A stretch of 8,436 bases of DNA from an uncultured Verrucomicrobiota bacterium (GTDB taxonomy: Bacteria; Verrucomicrobiota; Verrucomicrobiia; Limisphaerales; UBA9464). Under the pieces are notes generated by a model, which was not told the DNA's origin, did no database searches, and was given only the letters and a program-made list of their open reading frames with translations. The translations under genes were made by a program, and so were the position numbers. Position 1 is the stretch's first letter; every line of letters starts with the position of its first letter. Shown here piece by piece: positions 1-8,436 of this stretch. The stretch lies in NCBI GenBank assembly GCA_903930165.1, contig CAIYXO010000573.1, forward strand, positions 1 to 8,436, written 5' to 3'.

Positions 1-1756
<1,756 letters not shown>

Positions 1757-1770
<14 letters not shown>

Positions 1771-3031
1771 GCCGAACCACGACTACCGCCGGTTCGCCAT
1801 CCTCTACGTCGACGACGAGGTGGCCGCGCTGCGCCAGCTGCCGCAGGCGCTGGAGGACGAATTCCGCTTCTACACCGCGGAGAACGCCGAGGAGGGTCTG
1901 AAGATCCTCCAGGAACATCTCGACGACATCGGCCTTGTGCTCTCCGACCAGCAGATGCCGGGCATGAAGGGCGCGCAGTTCCTCGAACGCGTCCGCCAGC
2001 TCCGTCCGCGGATCACCCGGATGCTCGTCACCGCGCACAGCGACCTCCAGGCGGCGATCGACTCCGTGAACCGCGGGGCCATCTACCGCTACCTGGACAA
2101 GCCGTGGGAGATGGAGCCGCTGTCGCGCGAGCTGCGGCGCGGTCTCGAGTACTTCATGGTCCAGCGTGAACGCGACGCCCTGCTGCGGGAGAAGCTTTCC
2201 GCGCTGCACCGCATGGTGATCACCGACCGCGTGCTTTCCCTCGGCGTCCTCGCCGCGGGACTCGGCCATCATGTCCGCAATGCGATGTCCGCGGTGAGGA
2301 CCTTCCTCGACCTCGCCCCCGAGATGTTGGGCCGGGAAAGCCTCGACCTCGGTCAGCTCCAGCACCCGGCGTTTTGGCACGACTTCCACGGGAAGGTGCA
2401 GCAGAGGGTCAGCATGGTCGTGGACCTCCTCGACGATCTCTCCAAGCATGCCGGCCCCAGCGGCTTCCAGTTCGACTCCGTCGTCCGTCTGCGCGAGGTG
2501 GTCGACCAGGTCGTGCTCCTCCAGAAGCCCGAGCTGGAATCCCTCGGGGTCGAGATCCAGAACAACATCCCCGCCGACCTGCCCCCCATGAAGGTCGACG
2601 GCGGCCGCTTCCAGCGCCTGTTCGAGCTGCTCTTCAAGGACCAGTACACGAACCTGCAGCAGGGCGGCCGCATCGTCTGCAACGCCCGCCACCTTCCCCA
2701 GGAACCGGGCCGCGCGGCCGAGGTCGAGATCCGGGTCTCGGACAACGGCCCAGGCCTGCCCAGCGACGCGATCCGCTCGGTCTTCGATCCGTTCTTCGTG
2801 CGCAGCGGCGATCCCCAGAGCTTCGGCGTCTGCCTGATGGCGGTCTATTTCCTCGTCTACCACCACGGTGGCCGGATCCAGGTCGAGTCCGCTCCCGGCG
2901 GCGGCCTTTCCTTCCAGATCAACATGCCGGTGGAACCTCCCGTCGTGGAGGATCCGGAGAAGGGCAACGACTTCCTCGCCCGGGTGATGACCAACGAACG
3001 GCTCTGGGAACGACTCCTGTCGCAACCATGA
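1757..3031 (+). CDS. Receiver domain fused to a degenerate histidine-kinase core
   Basis: A 424-residue soluble protein. The start chosen is ATG 1757 (MSATEPN), which overlaps the previous stop by 14 bp; an earlier possible start at 1706 would only add an unlikely tail. Residues ~14-130 are a receiver with acidic pair D19/D20, phospho-Asp D64 (LSDQQMPG) and K115 (YLDKPW). A helical linker leads to a HisKA-like segment, GLGHHVRNAM, in which H171 is at the phospho-His position but the usual following Glu/Asp is H172. In the ATPase-like domain the N-box reads FELLFKDQ, with E290 and K294 where Asn is expected. The G1 box (DNGPGLP, D329) and F-box (FDPFF) are kept, but G2 reads SFGVCL instead of GxGLGL. 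It therefore probably binds ATP poorly and may work as a pseudokinase, scaffold or phosphatase-type partner; this is inference. The receiver looks functional. The stop overlaps the next start (ATGA), suggesting coupled translation. Confidence 0.92.
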
Positions 3032-4287
3032 ACCCCTCGGCAACCCTACCGGTTCCGCTTCACGTCCCAGCACCGAGAATGAACCCCGGACGCGAGCCAA
3101 GACCCGAGCCCCAGAGGCACCGGGTCCTTGTCGTCGACGACGACTCGGCGGTGAGGGATTCCATCCGCATGATCCTGGAGGGCGAGTTCGACGTGTCCGA
3201 GGCCGCATCGGCCCAGGAGGCGCTCTCCTCGTTCCGCCGCGACCTTTTCTCCGCCGTCCTCACGGACTACAGGATGCCCGGCATGGACGGCATCGAGTTC
3301 CTGACCCAGCTGAGGGCACTGGATGCCAATGTCCCGGCGATCCTGCTGACCGGCTACGGCAGCCTGGACATCGCCACGCAGGCGATCCGGCTCGGCATCA
3401 CGGCGCTGGTCACCAAGCCGTTCAAGGTTTCGGACCTGAGGTCGACCGTCGCCGAGACCTGCCGCAGGGAGGAACGTCGCCGACAGGACCAGCATCTGGC
3501 CGAACAGAGCCGACGGGCGCTGGCCGCCGCCGAGTCCGCGACCCTCGAGCGCAACATGTACGCGGGCATCCTCCATGATCTCAACGGACCGCTGACCTAT
3601 CTCGCCGGGATGAGCGAGCTGCTCCGCGACGAGATCGCGATCTCGATCCACGTCTCCCCGGAACATCTCCACAATTGGCGTGAAAGAACCGAACAGCTCT
3701 GGAGACAGGCGACCTATTGCGGTGAACTGTCCCACCGTTCGGTGCGCTACCTGAGGGGCAACCGCAACCAGGGCGCCGATCTCGGGAAGGTTTTCGAGGA
3801 CCTGACCCAGATCCTACGAGCCCATCCGTCCCATCGTGGCAACCACCTCATCGTCCGTCCGGTCGCCGAGGGCCTGAGAGTCCGCATCGGTTCCCCGGAG
3901 CTGCTCCGGATCCTGGTCAACCTGGGCGTCAACGCCCTCCAGTCGACCGAGGAGCCGCACCGCGTCGAAGTCGACGCCTGGGCGCTGCTGGAGCCGGTGG
4001 ACCTCGACGGCCTCAACCTCCGCTCCCCGGGAATGTTCCTCGGACGGGAGACCTTCCTGAACAGGGCGCCCCTGGTCGCGGTGGCGGTCCGTGACAACGG
4101 ACCCGGCATCTCCCCGGAGGTCCTTCCGAAGCTCTTCCACGGGATCGTCACCACCAAGGACGAACACCACGGGACGGGCCTGGGCCTGACCGTCGTCCGC
4201 CAGGCGATCATCGAATCGGGCGGCGCGGCCCACCTGCGCACGCAACCCGGCCGGGGCACCGCCTTCACCCTGTTCCTCCCGGCCTAG
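3028..4287 (+). CDS. Receiver-histidine kinase with an intact catalytic core
   Basis: A 419-residue soluble signalling protein. ATG 3028 forms a 4-bp ATGA overlap with the upstream stop; an in-frame ATG at 3079 is an alternative, since the first ~30 residues are a Pro-rich tail. The receiver (~32-145) has acidic residues in VVDDDSAV, phospho-Asp D80 (LTDYRMPG) and K130 (TKPF). A charged, probably coiled-coil linker (~146-175) leads to HisKA with H183-D184 (ILHDLNGPL). The ATPase domain has N298 and N302 (NLGVNAL), DNGPGIS (D356) and GTGLGL (G382-G386), all intact. Between the N-box and G1 there are 54 residues, against 28-35 in the neighbouring kinase domains, so roughly 20 residues are inserted at about 322-351. 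There is no transmembrane segment and no output domain. It probably exchanges phosphate with the two upstream proteins; the signal and final target are unknown. The next gene starts 13 nt downstream. Confidence 0.93.
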   Translation: MNPSATLPVPLHVPAPRMNPGREPRPEPQRHRVLVVDDDSAVRDSIRMILEGEFDVSEAASAQEALSSFRRDLFSAVLTDYRMPGMDGIEFLTQLRALDANVPAILLTGYGSLDIATQAIRLGITALVTKPFKVSDLRSTVAETCRREERRRQDQHLAEQSRRALAAAESATLERNMYAGILHDLNGPLTYLAGMSELLRDEIAISIHVSPEHLHNWRERTEQLWRQATYCGELSHRSVRYLRGNRNQGADLGKVFEDLTQILRAHPSHRGNHLIVRPVAEGLRVRIGSPELLRILVNLGVNALQSTEEPHRVEVDAWALLEPVDLDGLNLRSPGMFLGRETFLNRAPLVAVAVRDNGPGISPEVLPKLFHGIVTTKDEHHGTGLGLTVVRQAIIESGGAAHLRTQPGRGTAFTLFLPA

Positions 4288-4300
4288 CCGGATTTCCCGC

Positions 4301-4930
4301 ATGGGGGGATTCTCCCGAGTCCTTACGCGCAGGAAACTCCTGGCCGTATCCGCGTCCGTGGTCCTTTCCGCCTGTCGGCCCCTGAAACCACAGGTCCCCG
4401 GCGATTCCGGGGACCTGCCTGGGTTGGCCGGACTCGATGGCGTACGACGTCGGCTGGAACTCCCGCAGGGCACACGCGCCGTGGTCCTGATGACTCTCTC
4501 GGTCGACTGCCCGATCTCCAACCAGGTTCTGCCCGCCTTCCGGGAACTCGCCGAACGACACGCCGCGGAACGGGTGCTCTTCCTCGAACTCTATCCCAAC
4601 GTGGACGAGACCGATGCGGCCGTGGTCGAGCACCGGACTGCCTATGGAGCCGGCCCCGCCGGATGGCGTGATCCCGATGGCGGATGGGCACGCCGATTCG
4701 GAATCGCCGTCACCCCGCAGGTGCTCGCCGTGACGCCGGACGGACGCCTCATCTACCGCGGCCGCTTCCACGACCAGTTCGAGGCCCTCGGCGTCCGGAA
4801 GCCCGCTCCCCGTCGGATGGATTTCGCCGAGGCCCTCAAGGCGTTCCTCGCCGACGGACGCCCAAGGGCCGTCGAGACCAAGGCCATCGGGTGTCGCATC
4901 CGGACTTCCCCGCGCCCGTCTTCCCGCTAG
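4301..4930 (+). CDS. Redoxin-like lipoprotein with a CXXS active site, probably Tat-exported
   Basis: A 209-residue thioredoxin-fold protein expected in the periplasm as a lipoprotein. The N-terminus has a twin-Arg motif (TRRKLLA, residues 9-15), a hydrophobic stretch and a lipobox LSAC with C25; the +2 residue is Arg, not Asp, which suggests the outer membrane. The fold is visible as a beta-strand (VVLMTLSVD) leading to C70-P-I-S-N, a helix, and a later TP (T138-P139) fitting the cis-Pro loop, followed by LAVTPDGRLIYRGR, typical of thioredoxin/AhpC-TSA relatives. Where thioredoxins have CXXC, this has CPIS, so it is a one-cysteine site. A second Cys, C198, lies near the C-terminus in AIGCRIR; from memory, related planctomycete and verrucomicrobial redoxins share a similar GC tail, so it could pair with C70. 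The gene after it encodes a cytochrome c/copper monooxygenase, suggesting work on that protein's heme, copper or disulfides, or with it. Substrate unknown. An 11-bp perfect hairpin lies within codons 31-39. Confidence 0.85.
   Translation: MGGFSRVLTRRKLLAVSASVVLSACRPLKPQVPGDSGDLPGLAGLDGVRRRLELPQGTRAVVLMTLSVDCPISNQVLPAFRELAERHAAERVLFLELYPNVDETDAAVVEHRTAYGAGPAGWRDPDGGWARRFGIAVTPQVLAVTPDGRLIYRGRFHDQFEALGVRKPAPRRMDFAEALKAFLADGRPRAVETKAIGCRIRTSPRPSSR
4391..4417 (+). repeat. Perfect 11-bp inverted repeat (stem-loop) inside the redoxin gene
   Basis: CAGGTCCCCGG (4391-4401) and its exact reverse complement CCGGGGACCTG (4407-4417) flank a 5-nt spacer, CGATT. The element spans exactly nine codons (Q31-L39), just after the lipobox cysteine in a Gly/Pro-rich linker. 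It has no T-tract, so it is not an intrinsic terminator. It may be a stable mRNA hairpin or chance in GC-rich DNA. Confidence 0.7.
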
Positions 4931-4940
4931 TTTCGCGGCC

Positions 4941-6764
4941 TTGCCCCGTCGTCTCCTCCATTTCGCCGCGCTGGTCCTGCTTCGGTGCCTGATGGCGGCC
5001 ACCGTCCTCGGATCCCTGGCCGCCCCGGTCACGTTCCACGACCAGATCGCTCCATTGATCGCCCGGCACTGCGTCTCCTGCCATCGGCCCGGCGGGGCGG
5101 CCCCGTTCCCGTTGGTGTCGGCCGACGACGTCCGCAAGCGATTCGGGGAGATCGAGGAGGTGGTCCGGACGGGACGGATGCCGCCATGGCTTCCGGCGCC
5201 CCAGGACGACCGTTTCCAAGGCGAGCGCCGTCTTTCGCCCGAGGAGATCCGGATCCTGCTGAAATGGCGCGAGGAAGGCTGGCAGCAGGGAAAATCCGGT
5301 GTCGTTGCCGTCCCGCCCCCGGTTCCGGGCGGATGGACCTGGGGAACTCCGGATCTCGTCGTCCGAATGCCCCTGCCCTACACGGTTCCGGCAGCCGGAC
5401 GCGACGTCTACCGGCACTTTGTGCTGCCGACCGGATTGAACCGTGACGTCCGGATCGCGGCCTGGGAGTTCCGGGCGGGCTCCAGGACCGTGCACCACGC
5501 CTTCCTGAAGTTCGACCGGAAGGGTGAGGCGCGGCGTCACGATGCGATGGATTCGGAGGTGGGCTTCCCCGGAATGGACTCCCCGTCGGGTGTGCAGTCG
5601 CCGAACGGGCATTTCGCCAGCTGGCAACCGGGCGCCGCGCCGACGCGCAACCCAGAGGGCATGGCCTGGCTTCTGCCGGCCGGAGCGGATCTGGTCCTGC
5701 AGGCGCATCTTCAGCCCTCGGGAAAACCCGAGCCGCTCCAGGCCGAGGTGGCCTTGTGGTTCACCGATGAACCCCAATCCCGGCCGCCACTCAAGCTCGG
5801 CCTGGTCAACTACGGCTTCGTCATCCCTCCCGGCTCGACGAATGTCACGGCCACCGACCGTTTCGTGGTCGCCGGCGACTGCGACCTCCTGGGCCTGCTG
5901 CCACACGCGCACTACCTGGCCCGGCGCATCGAGGCCACCGCGGAGTTCCCGGACGGCGGACGCCGCCAGCTTCTTCAGATTCCGGACTGGGACTTCAATT
6001 GGCAGGGCGCCTACCTCTACGAGAAGCCGGTGTTCCTGCCCCAGGGAACCCGCGTCGAAATGCGTATCCACTTCGACAACAGCGTTTCCAATCCACGGAA
6101 CCCTTTCGATCCGCCCCGGGAGACCCGCTTCGGCCACAACACGACCGATGAGATGGCGGAACTGTGGCTCCAGGTGCTGCCGCGGTCCGACGACACCGCC
6201 CGATTGTTGCGAGATGCCATCCTGCGCCAGACGGCGCGGGACGTCGTCGCCTACAACCGCGAGCGGCTTCGTCTGGACCCGAAGGATCCCATTGCCTTCC
6301 TCAACCTCGGCAAGGCGCTCCTCTCACGCCAACAGACCACCAACGCGGCCCGATTCCTGGTCCGGGCGGTCGAGTTGGCTCCCGACTCCGACGAGGCCCA
6401 CTACCAACTGGGCCTGGCCTACCGCATCCTCAACGCCCTAGAAGCCGCCCGCCGGGAGTTTCAGGAAGCCGTCCGCCTGCATCCGGGCAATGCCCGGGCC
6501 TGGGGAAACCTGGGGCTCGTGGAATTGGAGTCCGGAGCCCCAACCTCGGCGGCCACTTCACTGAGGAAGGCCTTGGATCTGGATCCCGGCGACGCCTTGG
6601 CGCATGCGGCCCTCGGATCGGCCCTCCACCAGTCCGGCCGGCCCACCGAGGCGATACCGCACTTGAGAAAAGCCGTGGAAATGGCACCGGACGACGTGGA
6701 ATCCAGGAACCTGCTGAAGCAACTGGAGCAGGCCAAACCGGAGCCCGGAACAGGCAGCCCCTAG
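4941..6764 (+). CDS. Exported monoheme cytochrome c, PHM-like copper monooxygenase and TPR fusion protein
   Basis: A 607-residue protein expected in the periplasm. TTG 4941 is preferred because it gives a full signal peptide (RR, then a hydrophobic core, likely cut near SLA/AP at ~27); the in-frame ATG at 4992 would leave only a stub. Residues ~31-115 form a small cytochrome c domain with CVSCH (C44, C47, H48) and a possible Met axial ligand in RMPPW (M80). Residues ~135-415 resemble the two-domain ascorbate-dependent type II copper monooxygenases (peptidylglycine and dopamine hydroxylases). The expected copper ligands can be matched: H185/H186 (TVHHAF), H256 (LQAHLQ), H322 and H324 (PHAHYL), and M405 (TTDEMAEL). 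Four 34-residue TPR units cover ~449-584. The family hydroxylates C-H bonds, but the substrate of bacterial members is not known to me. The heme may supply electrons in place of ascorbate (inference). It lies 10 nt after the redoxin gene and is probably co-transcribed with it. Confidence 0.9.
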   Translation: MPRRLLHFAALVLLRCLMAATVLGSLAAPVTFHDQIAPLIARHCVSCHRPGGAAPFPLVSADDVRKRFGEIEEVVRTGRMPPWLPAPQDDRFQGERRLSPEEIRILLKWREEGWQQGKSGVVAVPPPVPGGWTWGTPDLVVRMPLPYTVPAAGRDVYRHFVLPTGLNRDVRIAAWEFRAGSRTVHHAFLKFDRKGEARRHDAMDSEVGFPGMDSPSGVQSPNGHFASWQPGAAPTRNPEGMAWLLPAGADLVLQAHLQPSGKPEPLQAEVALWFTDEPQSRPPLKLGLVNYGFVIPPGSTNVTATDRFVVAGDCDLLGLLPHAHYLARRIEATAEFPDGGRRQLLQIPDWDFNWQGAYLYEKPVFLPQGTRVEMRIHFDNSVSNPRNPFDPPRETRFGHNTTDEMAELWLQVLPRSDDTARLLRDAILRQTARDVVAYNRERLRLDPKDPIAFLNLGKALLSRQQTTNAARFLVRAVELAPDSDEAHYQLGLAYRILNALEAARREFQEAVRLHPGNARAWGNLGLVELESGAPTSAATSLRKALDLDPGDALAHAALGSALHQSGRPTEAIPHLRKAVEMAPDDVESRNLLKQLEQAKPEPGTGSP

Positions 6765-6872
6765 GGTCTTCACCCGATTCCATGCATTTCCTGCTTGATG
6801 GTGTCACATCTTCTGGTATCCCCTACGGCACTGGGCTGTGCTGGGGAGCGGCCCGATGCAGATCTAAAGAAA
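6765..6872 (+). promoter_or_regulatory. Intergenic leader before the PEP-CTERM gene, probable promoter region
   Basis: This 108-bp gap is the only one of any size before the last two genes, and is AT-richer than the flanking genes. A weak sigma70-like pair can be drawn: TTGATG at 6795-6800 and TATCCC at 6817-6822 with 16 bp between. The -10 match is poor, so the promoter position is uncertain. An A-rich AAAGAAA run at 6867-6873 directly abuts the ATG; no good Shine-Dalgarno is seen. Confidence 0.35.
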
Positions 6873-7670
6873 ATGAATTCGTTCAACAAAGGAGTGTTGT
6901 ACTTCGGCGCCATCGCGATGGCGCTGGCTTCCACGGCTGTCGGCCAACAGCTGTTCAGCAACGTCAGCTATGAAACCGGAACTTATCCCACTTCGGGATC
7001 CGGCACGACGCCGCAGGCTTTCGCGGGACAGCTGGCCCATGGTCAGGCCGGAACGGGCTCCGGCGTCTCGACCACCGGTTGGTCGATCACCGGCTGGTCC
7101 TTTTCGTCTGGAAACAATGGCAACTCCGAGCGGTGGATTTCTGACACCGACGACACCCGTCGCGCCCAGAGCGGCGATCGATACGCCTACCTGAGCACCA
7201 CGGTCACCTCCGGAAGCGGCAATGCTTGCATCCTCTACACGGGTAGCACGCTCAACTTCACCCAGGGCTATACCTATCGCTTCTCGTTCTACGCGGCCAA
7301 CGCCGGTTCGACGGCCACCTCAGGTTCGAGTCTCCCGAAGATTGGTTTCGAGGTTCAGGGCGGCGGCGGACCCAATGTTCTCCAGACGACGACCCTTCCC
7401 GCGAACAGCGCCTGGTCGGATTCCGCCGAGTCTGTGATTCCTTGGGTGCAGTACACCTTCGACTGGATTCCCACCCAGAACTATTCCAACCCGAGCTTCT
7501 ACTGGTCGTCCTTCGCCGGATCGGGCGCCGGTGCTGTGGGCAATGTCGTCTTGGACAACGTTTCCTTGACGCAGGTGGCCGTGCCCGAAGCGCACACCGT
7601 TGCGGCTGGCATCTTCATGGCCGGCGCCGTCGGTGCGACCCTGTATCGCCGTCGCAAAGCTCAGGCCTGA
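6873..7670 (+). CDS. PEP-CTERM-type secreted surface protein, function unknown
   Basis: A 265-residue exported protein. ATG 6873 is chosen because it begins a clean signal peptide (K6, hydrophobic core 8-21, likely cut at AVG/QQ, 24/25); the frame extends upstream to 6795 but that part has no signal character. The mature part is rich in Gly, Ser, Thr and aromatic residues with predicted beta-strands (YTYRFSFYAA, VQYTFDW, NVVLDNVSL), resembling a jelly-roll or carbohydrate-binding-like domain; no catalytic motif is recognised. The C-terminus has the three-part sorting signal: VPEA at 237-240, a hydrophobic segment at ~244-258 and RRRK at 259-262. This fits recognition by an exosortase/archaeosortase-type enzyme, although the canonical PEP is changed to PEA. 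No exosortase gene is in the window. Base composition looks less GC-rich than in the neighbours, which is common for such surface proteins. A single-gene transcript ending at the downstream terminator is likely. Confidence 0.86.
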   Translation: MNSFNKGVLYFGAIAMALASTAVGQQLFSNVSYETGTYPTSGSGTTPQAFAGQLAHGQAGTGSGVSTTGWSITGWSFSSGNNGNSERWISDTDDTRRAQSGDRYAYLSTTVTSGSGNACILYTGSTLNFTQGYTYRFSFYAANAGSTATSGSSLPKIGFEVQGGGGPNVLQTTTLPANSAWSDSAESVIPWVQYTFDWIPTQNYSNPSFYWSSFAGSGAGAVGNVVLDNVSLTQVAVPEAHTVAAGIFMAGAVGATLYRRRKAQA

Positions 7671-7691
7671 GCCTCTTTCCTCCGATGAAGG

Positions 7692-7724
7692 GACCGTCCG
7701 ACTCGCATGTCGGACGGTCTTTTT
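7692..7724 (+). terminator. Intrinsic (rho-independent) terminator of the PEP-CTERM gene
   Basis: A perfect 11-bp stem, GACCGTCCGAC (7692-7702) with GTCGGACGGTC (7709-7719), has a 6-nt loop TCGCAT and is followed by TTTTT (7720-7724), then GTTT. The 5' flank GAAGG can extend pairing into the T-tract. It lies 21 nt after the stop codon of the surface-protein gene and 21 nt before the next start codon. Confidence 0.93.
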
Positions 7725-7745
7725 GTTTCATCTGCCCCCTCCTGA

Positions 7746-8436
7746 ATGAATCCTGACGAGAACCTGGAACCCGAAACCGAGGAACCCCTGATCGACGATC
7801 CGGTGGCGATGCCCGACCGCCGCCTCTGGATCTGGGTGTCGCTGGCGGTTGCCCTCCTGGTTGCCGGCGGGATCGGCGCTCCCTATGCCTACAAGGCGGC
7901 CAAGGTCTACCGGGCCAAGAAGCTGATTGCCGGGGCAAAGGAGGCTTTTGGCAAATTCGACTTCACCAACGGCACCTCCCGTCTGCGCTCCGCAGTGGTC
8001 TTGGCGCCGGACGAGAACGAAGTGCTGCGCATGGCCGCCGAAACGCTCGCCCTGCTGGGAAGCGCCGACTCCCTCAACTACTGGGGACGACTCGAACAGA
8101 AGGGCGATTTCACCCCGCACGATCGGATCAATCGCGCCCGCGTGGCCCTCGGGCATGGACGCTATGACGTCGCCGGCATGGACCTGGAGAAGCTCTACCG
8201 GGCCAACCCGACGAACACGGAAGTGTTGGGGCTGTCGATCGATCTCTTCACGCGGACGGGCAACCAGGCCAAGGCCCGCGAGGCCGCAGCCGAACTGCTG
8301 CGGGTGGATCCGGATTCCCATGCCGGCAAGCTGGCAGCCGGTGGACTCCTCGCCTCGGATACCGCCTCCGTTTCCAACCGTTTCCAAGGCCAGCAAATGC
8401 TGATGCAGTTGGCCCGCGCCGAAGGCTCCCAGCAGA
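7746..8436 (+). CDS. Membrane-anchored TPR protein (3' end missing)
   Basis: The frame is open from ATG 7746 to the window end, giving the first 230 residues. The N-terminus is acidic (residues 4-19 rich in Glu/Asp), followed by R25-R26 and one transmembrane helix (~27-49, tryptophan, Leu, Val, Ala and Gly rich). After it comes a basic stretch with several Lys and Arg (~50-66), then helical TPR-like repeats from ~61 onwards, with hallmark pieces such as AVVLAPDENEVLR, LYRANPTNTEVL and AAELLRVDPDSHAGKL. The positive charges lie after the helix, so by the positive-inside rule the TPR part may be cytoplasmic; the topology is not certain. TPR domains bind proteins, and no catalytic motif is seen. 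The specific function is unknown. It starts just 21 nt after a strong terminator and lacks a Shine-Dalgarno (the leader is pyrimidine-rich, CCCCCTCCTGA), so how it is transcribed and translated is unclear. Confidence 0.85.
   Translation, partial: MNPDENLEPETEEPLIDDPVAMPDRRLWIWVSLAVALLVAGGIGAPYAYKAAKVYRAKKLIAGAKEAFGKFDFTNGTSRLRSAVVLAPDENEVLRMAAETLALLGSADSLNYWGRLEQKGDFTPHDRINRARVALGHGRYDVAGMDLEKLYRANPTNTEVLGLSIDLFTRTGNQAKAREAAAELLRVDPDSHAGKLAAGGLLASDTASVSNRFQGQQMLMQLARAEGSQQ

Noticed and set aside
3630..3645. Perfect 16-bp palindrome CGAGATCGCGATCTCG inside the third kinase gene
   Set aside because: It encodes ordinary residues (within DEIAIS) in a conserved-looking helix, and one such palindrome in 8 kb of GC-rich DNA is plausible by chance. 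No second copy was seen.
6765..6780. Small GGGT-CTTC-ACCC hairpin after the copper-monooxygenase stop codon as a terminator
   Set aside because: The stem has only four pairs and no T-tract follows.
6827..6841. Sigma-54-like GG...GC element (GGCAC then TGC) upstream of the PEP-CTERM gene, of interest because some PEP-CTERM systems use sigma-54 regulation
   Set aside because: The spacing from GG to GC is 11 bases, whereas sigma-54 promoters strictly need 10. The rest of the match is weak.
6888..6894. AAAGGAG, a very good Shine-Dalgarno match, just inside the PEP-CTERM gene
   Set aside because: No start codon lies at a proper distance: the next in-frame ATG (6918) is about 23 nt away and would remove the basic start of the signal peptide. 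It encodes N5-K6-G7 in the chosen frame.
6164..6973. Open frame of 269 codons on the plus strand overlapping the TPR region
   Set aside because: It is out of frame with the TPR repeats and rich in Pro, Gly and Arg. The TPR frame shows four regular 34-residue units.
7728..8396. Minus-strand and other-frame open frames covering the window end as gene candidates
   Set aside because: The frame from 7746 is open to the window edge, starts with ATG and encodes a clear transmembrane segment plus TPR-like repeats, so the others are shadows.

Overview
The window is GC-rich, and every supported gene lies on the + strand with very tight packing. Most likely it comes from a member of the Verrucomicrobiota or a related PVC-group bacterium. 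The reasons are a PEP-CTERM-type cell-surface protein ending in a variant VPEA-TM-RRRK tail, a redoxin lipoprotein beside a cytochrome c/copper-monooxygenase/TPR protein (a combination I associate with Verrucomicrobiota, Planctomycetes and Acidobacteria), and clustered receiver-histidine kinase proteins. The placement is inferred from family knowledge; there is no rRNA or marker gene to test it.

Region 1 (1-4287) holds three consecutive two-component genes joined by a 14-bp and then a 4-bp overlap. The first is cut by the window edge and carries the end of one kinase ATPase domain, a receiver domain and a second complete kinase core. The second is receiver plus a kinase-like core whose ATP-binding N and G2 boxes are degraded, so it is probably a pseudokinase. 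The third is receiver plus an intact kinase core. None has a DNA-binding or enzymatic output domain, so the three look like an intracellular phosphorelay whose output lies outside the window.

Region 2 (4301-6764) follows after 13 nt with no visible terminator. It encodes two exported redox proteins: a probable Tat-exported thioredoxin-fold lipoprotein with a CPIS (CXXS) active site, and a monoheme cytochrome c fused to a PHM-like type II copper monooxygenase module and four TPR repeats. All six copper-ligand positions of the eukaryotic PHM family can be matched. The spacing suggests that the signalling genes and the redox pair share a transcript.

Region 3 (6765-8436) begins with a 108-bp gap that probably holds a promoter. 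It is followed by a small PEP-CTERM surface protein, a near-perfect intrinsic terminator, and the start of a membrane-anchored TPR protein cut off by the window end. The terminator sits only about 20 nt before the start codon of that last gene, which is unusual.

No tRNA, rRNA, CRISPR array, insertion sequence or phage gene was seen. The points most worth following up are the PHM-like copper enzyme with its own heme domain, its CXXS redoxin partner, and the kinase/pseudokinase/kinase cassette upstream.
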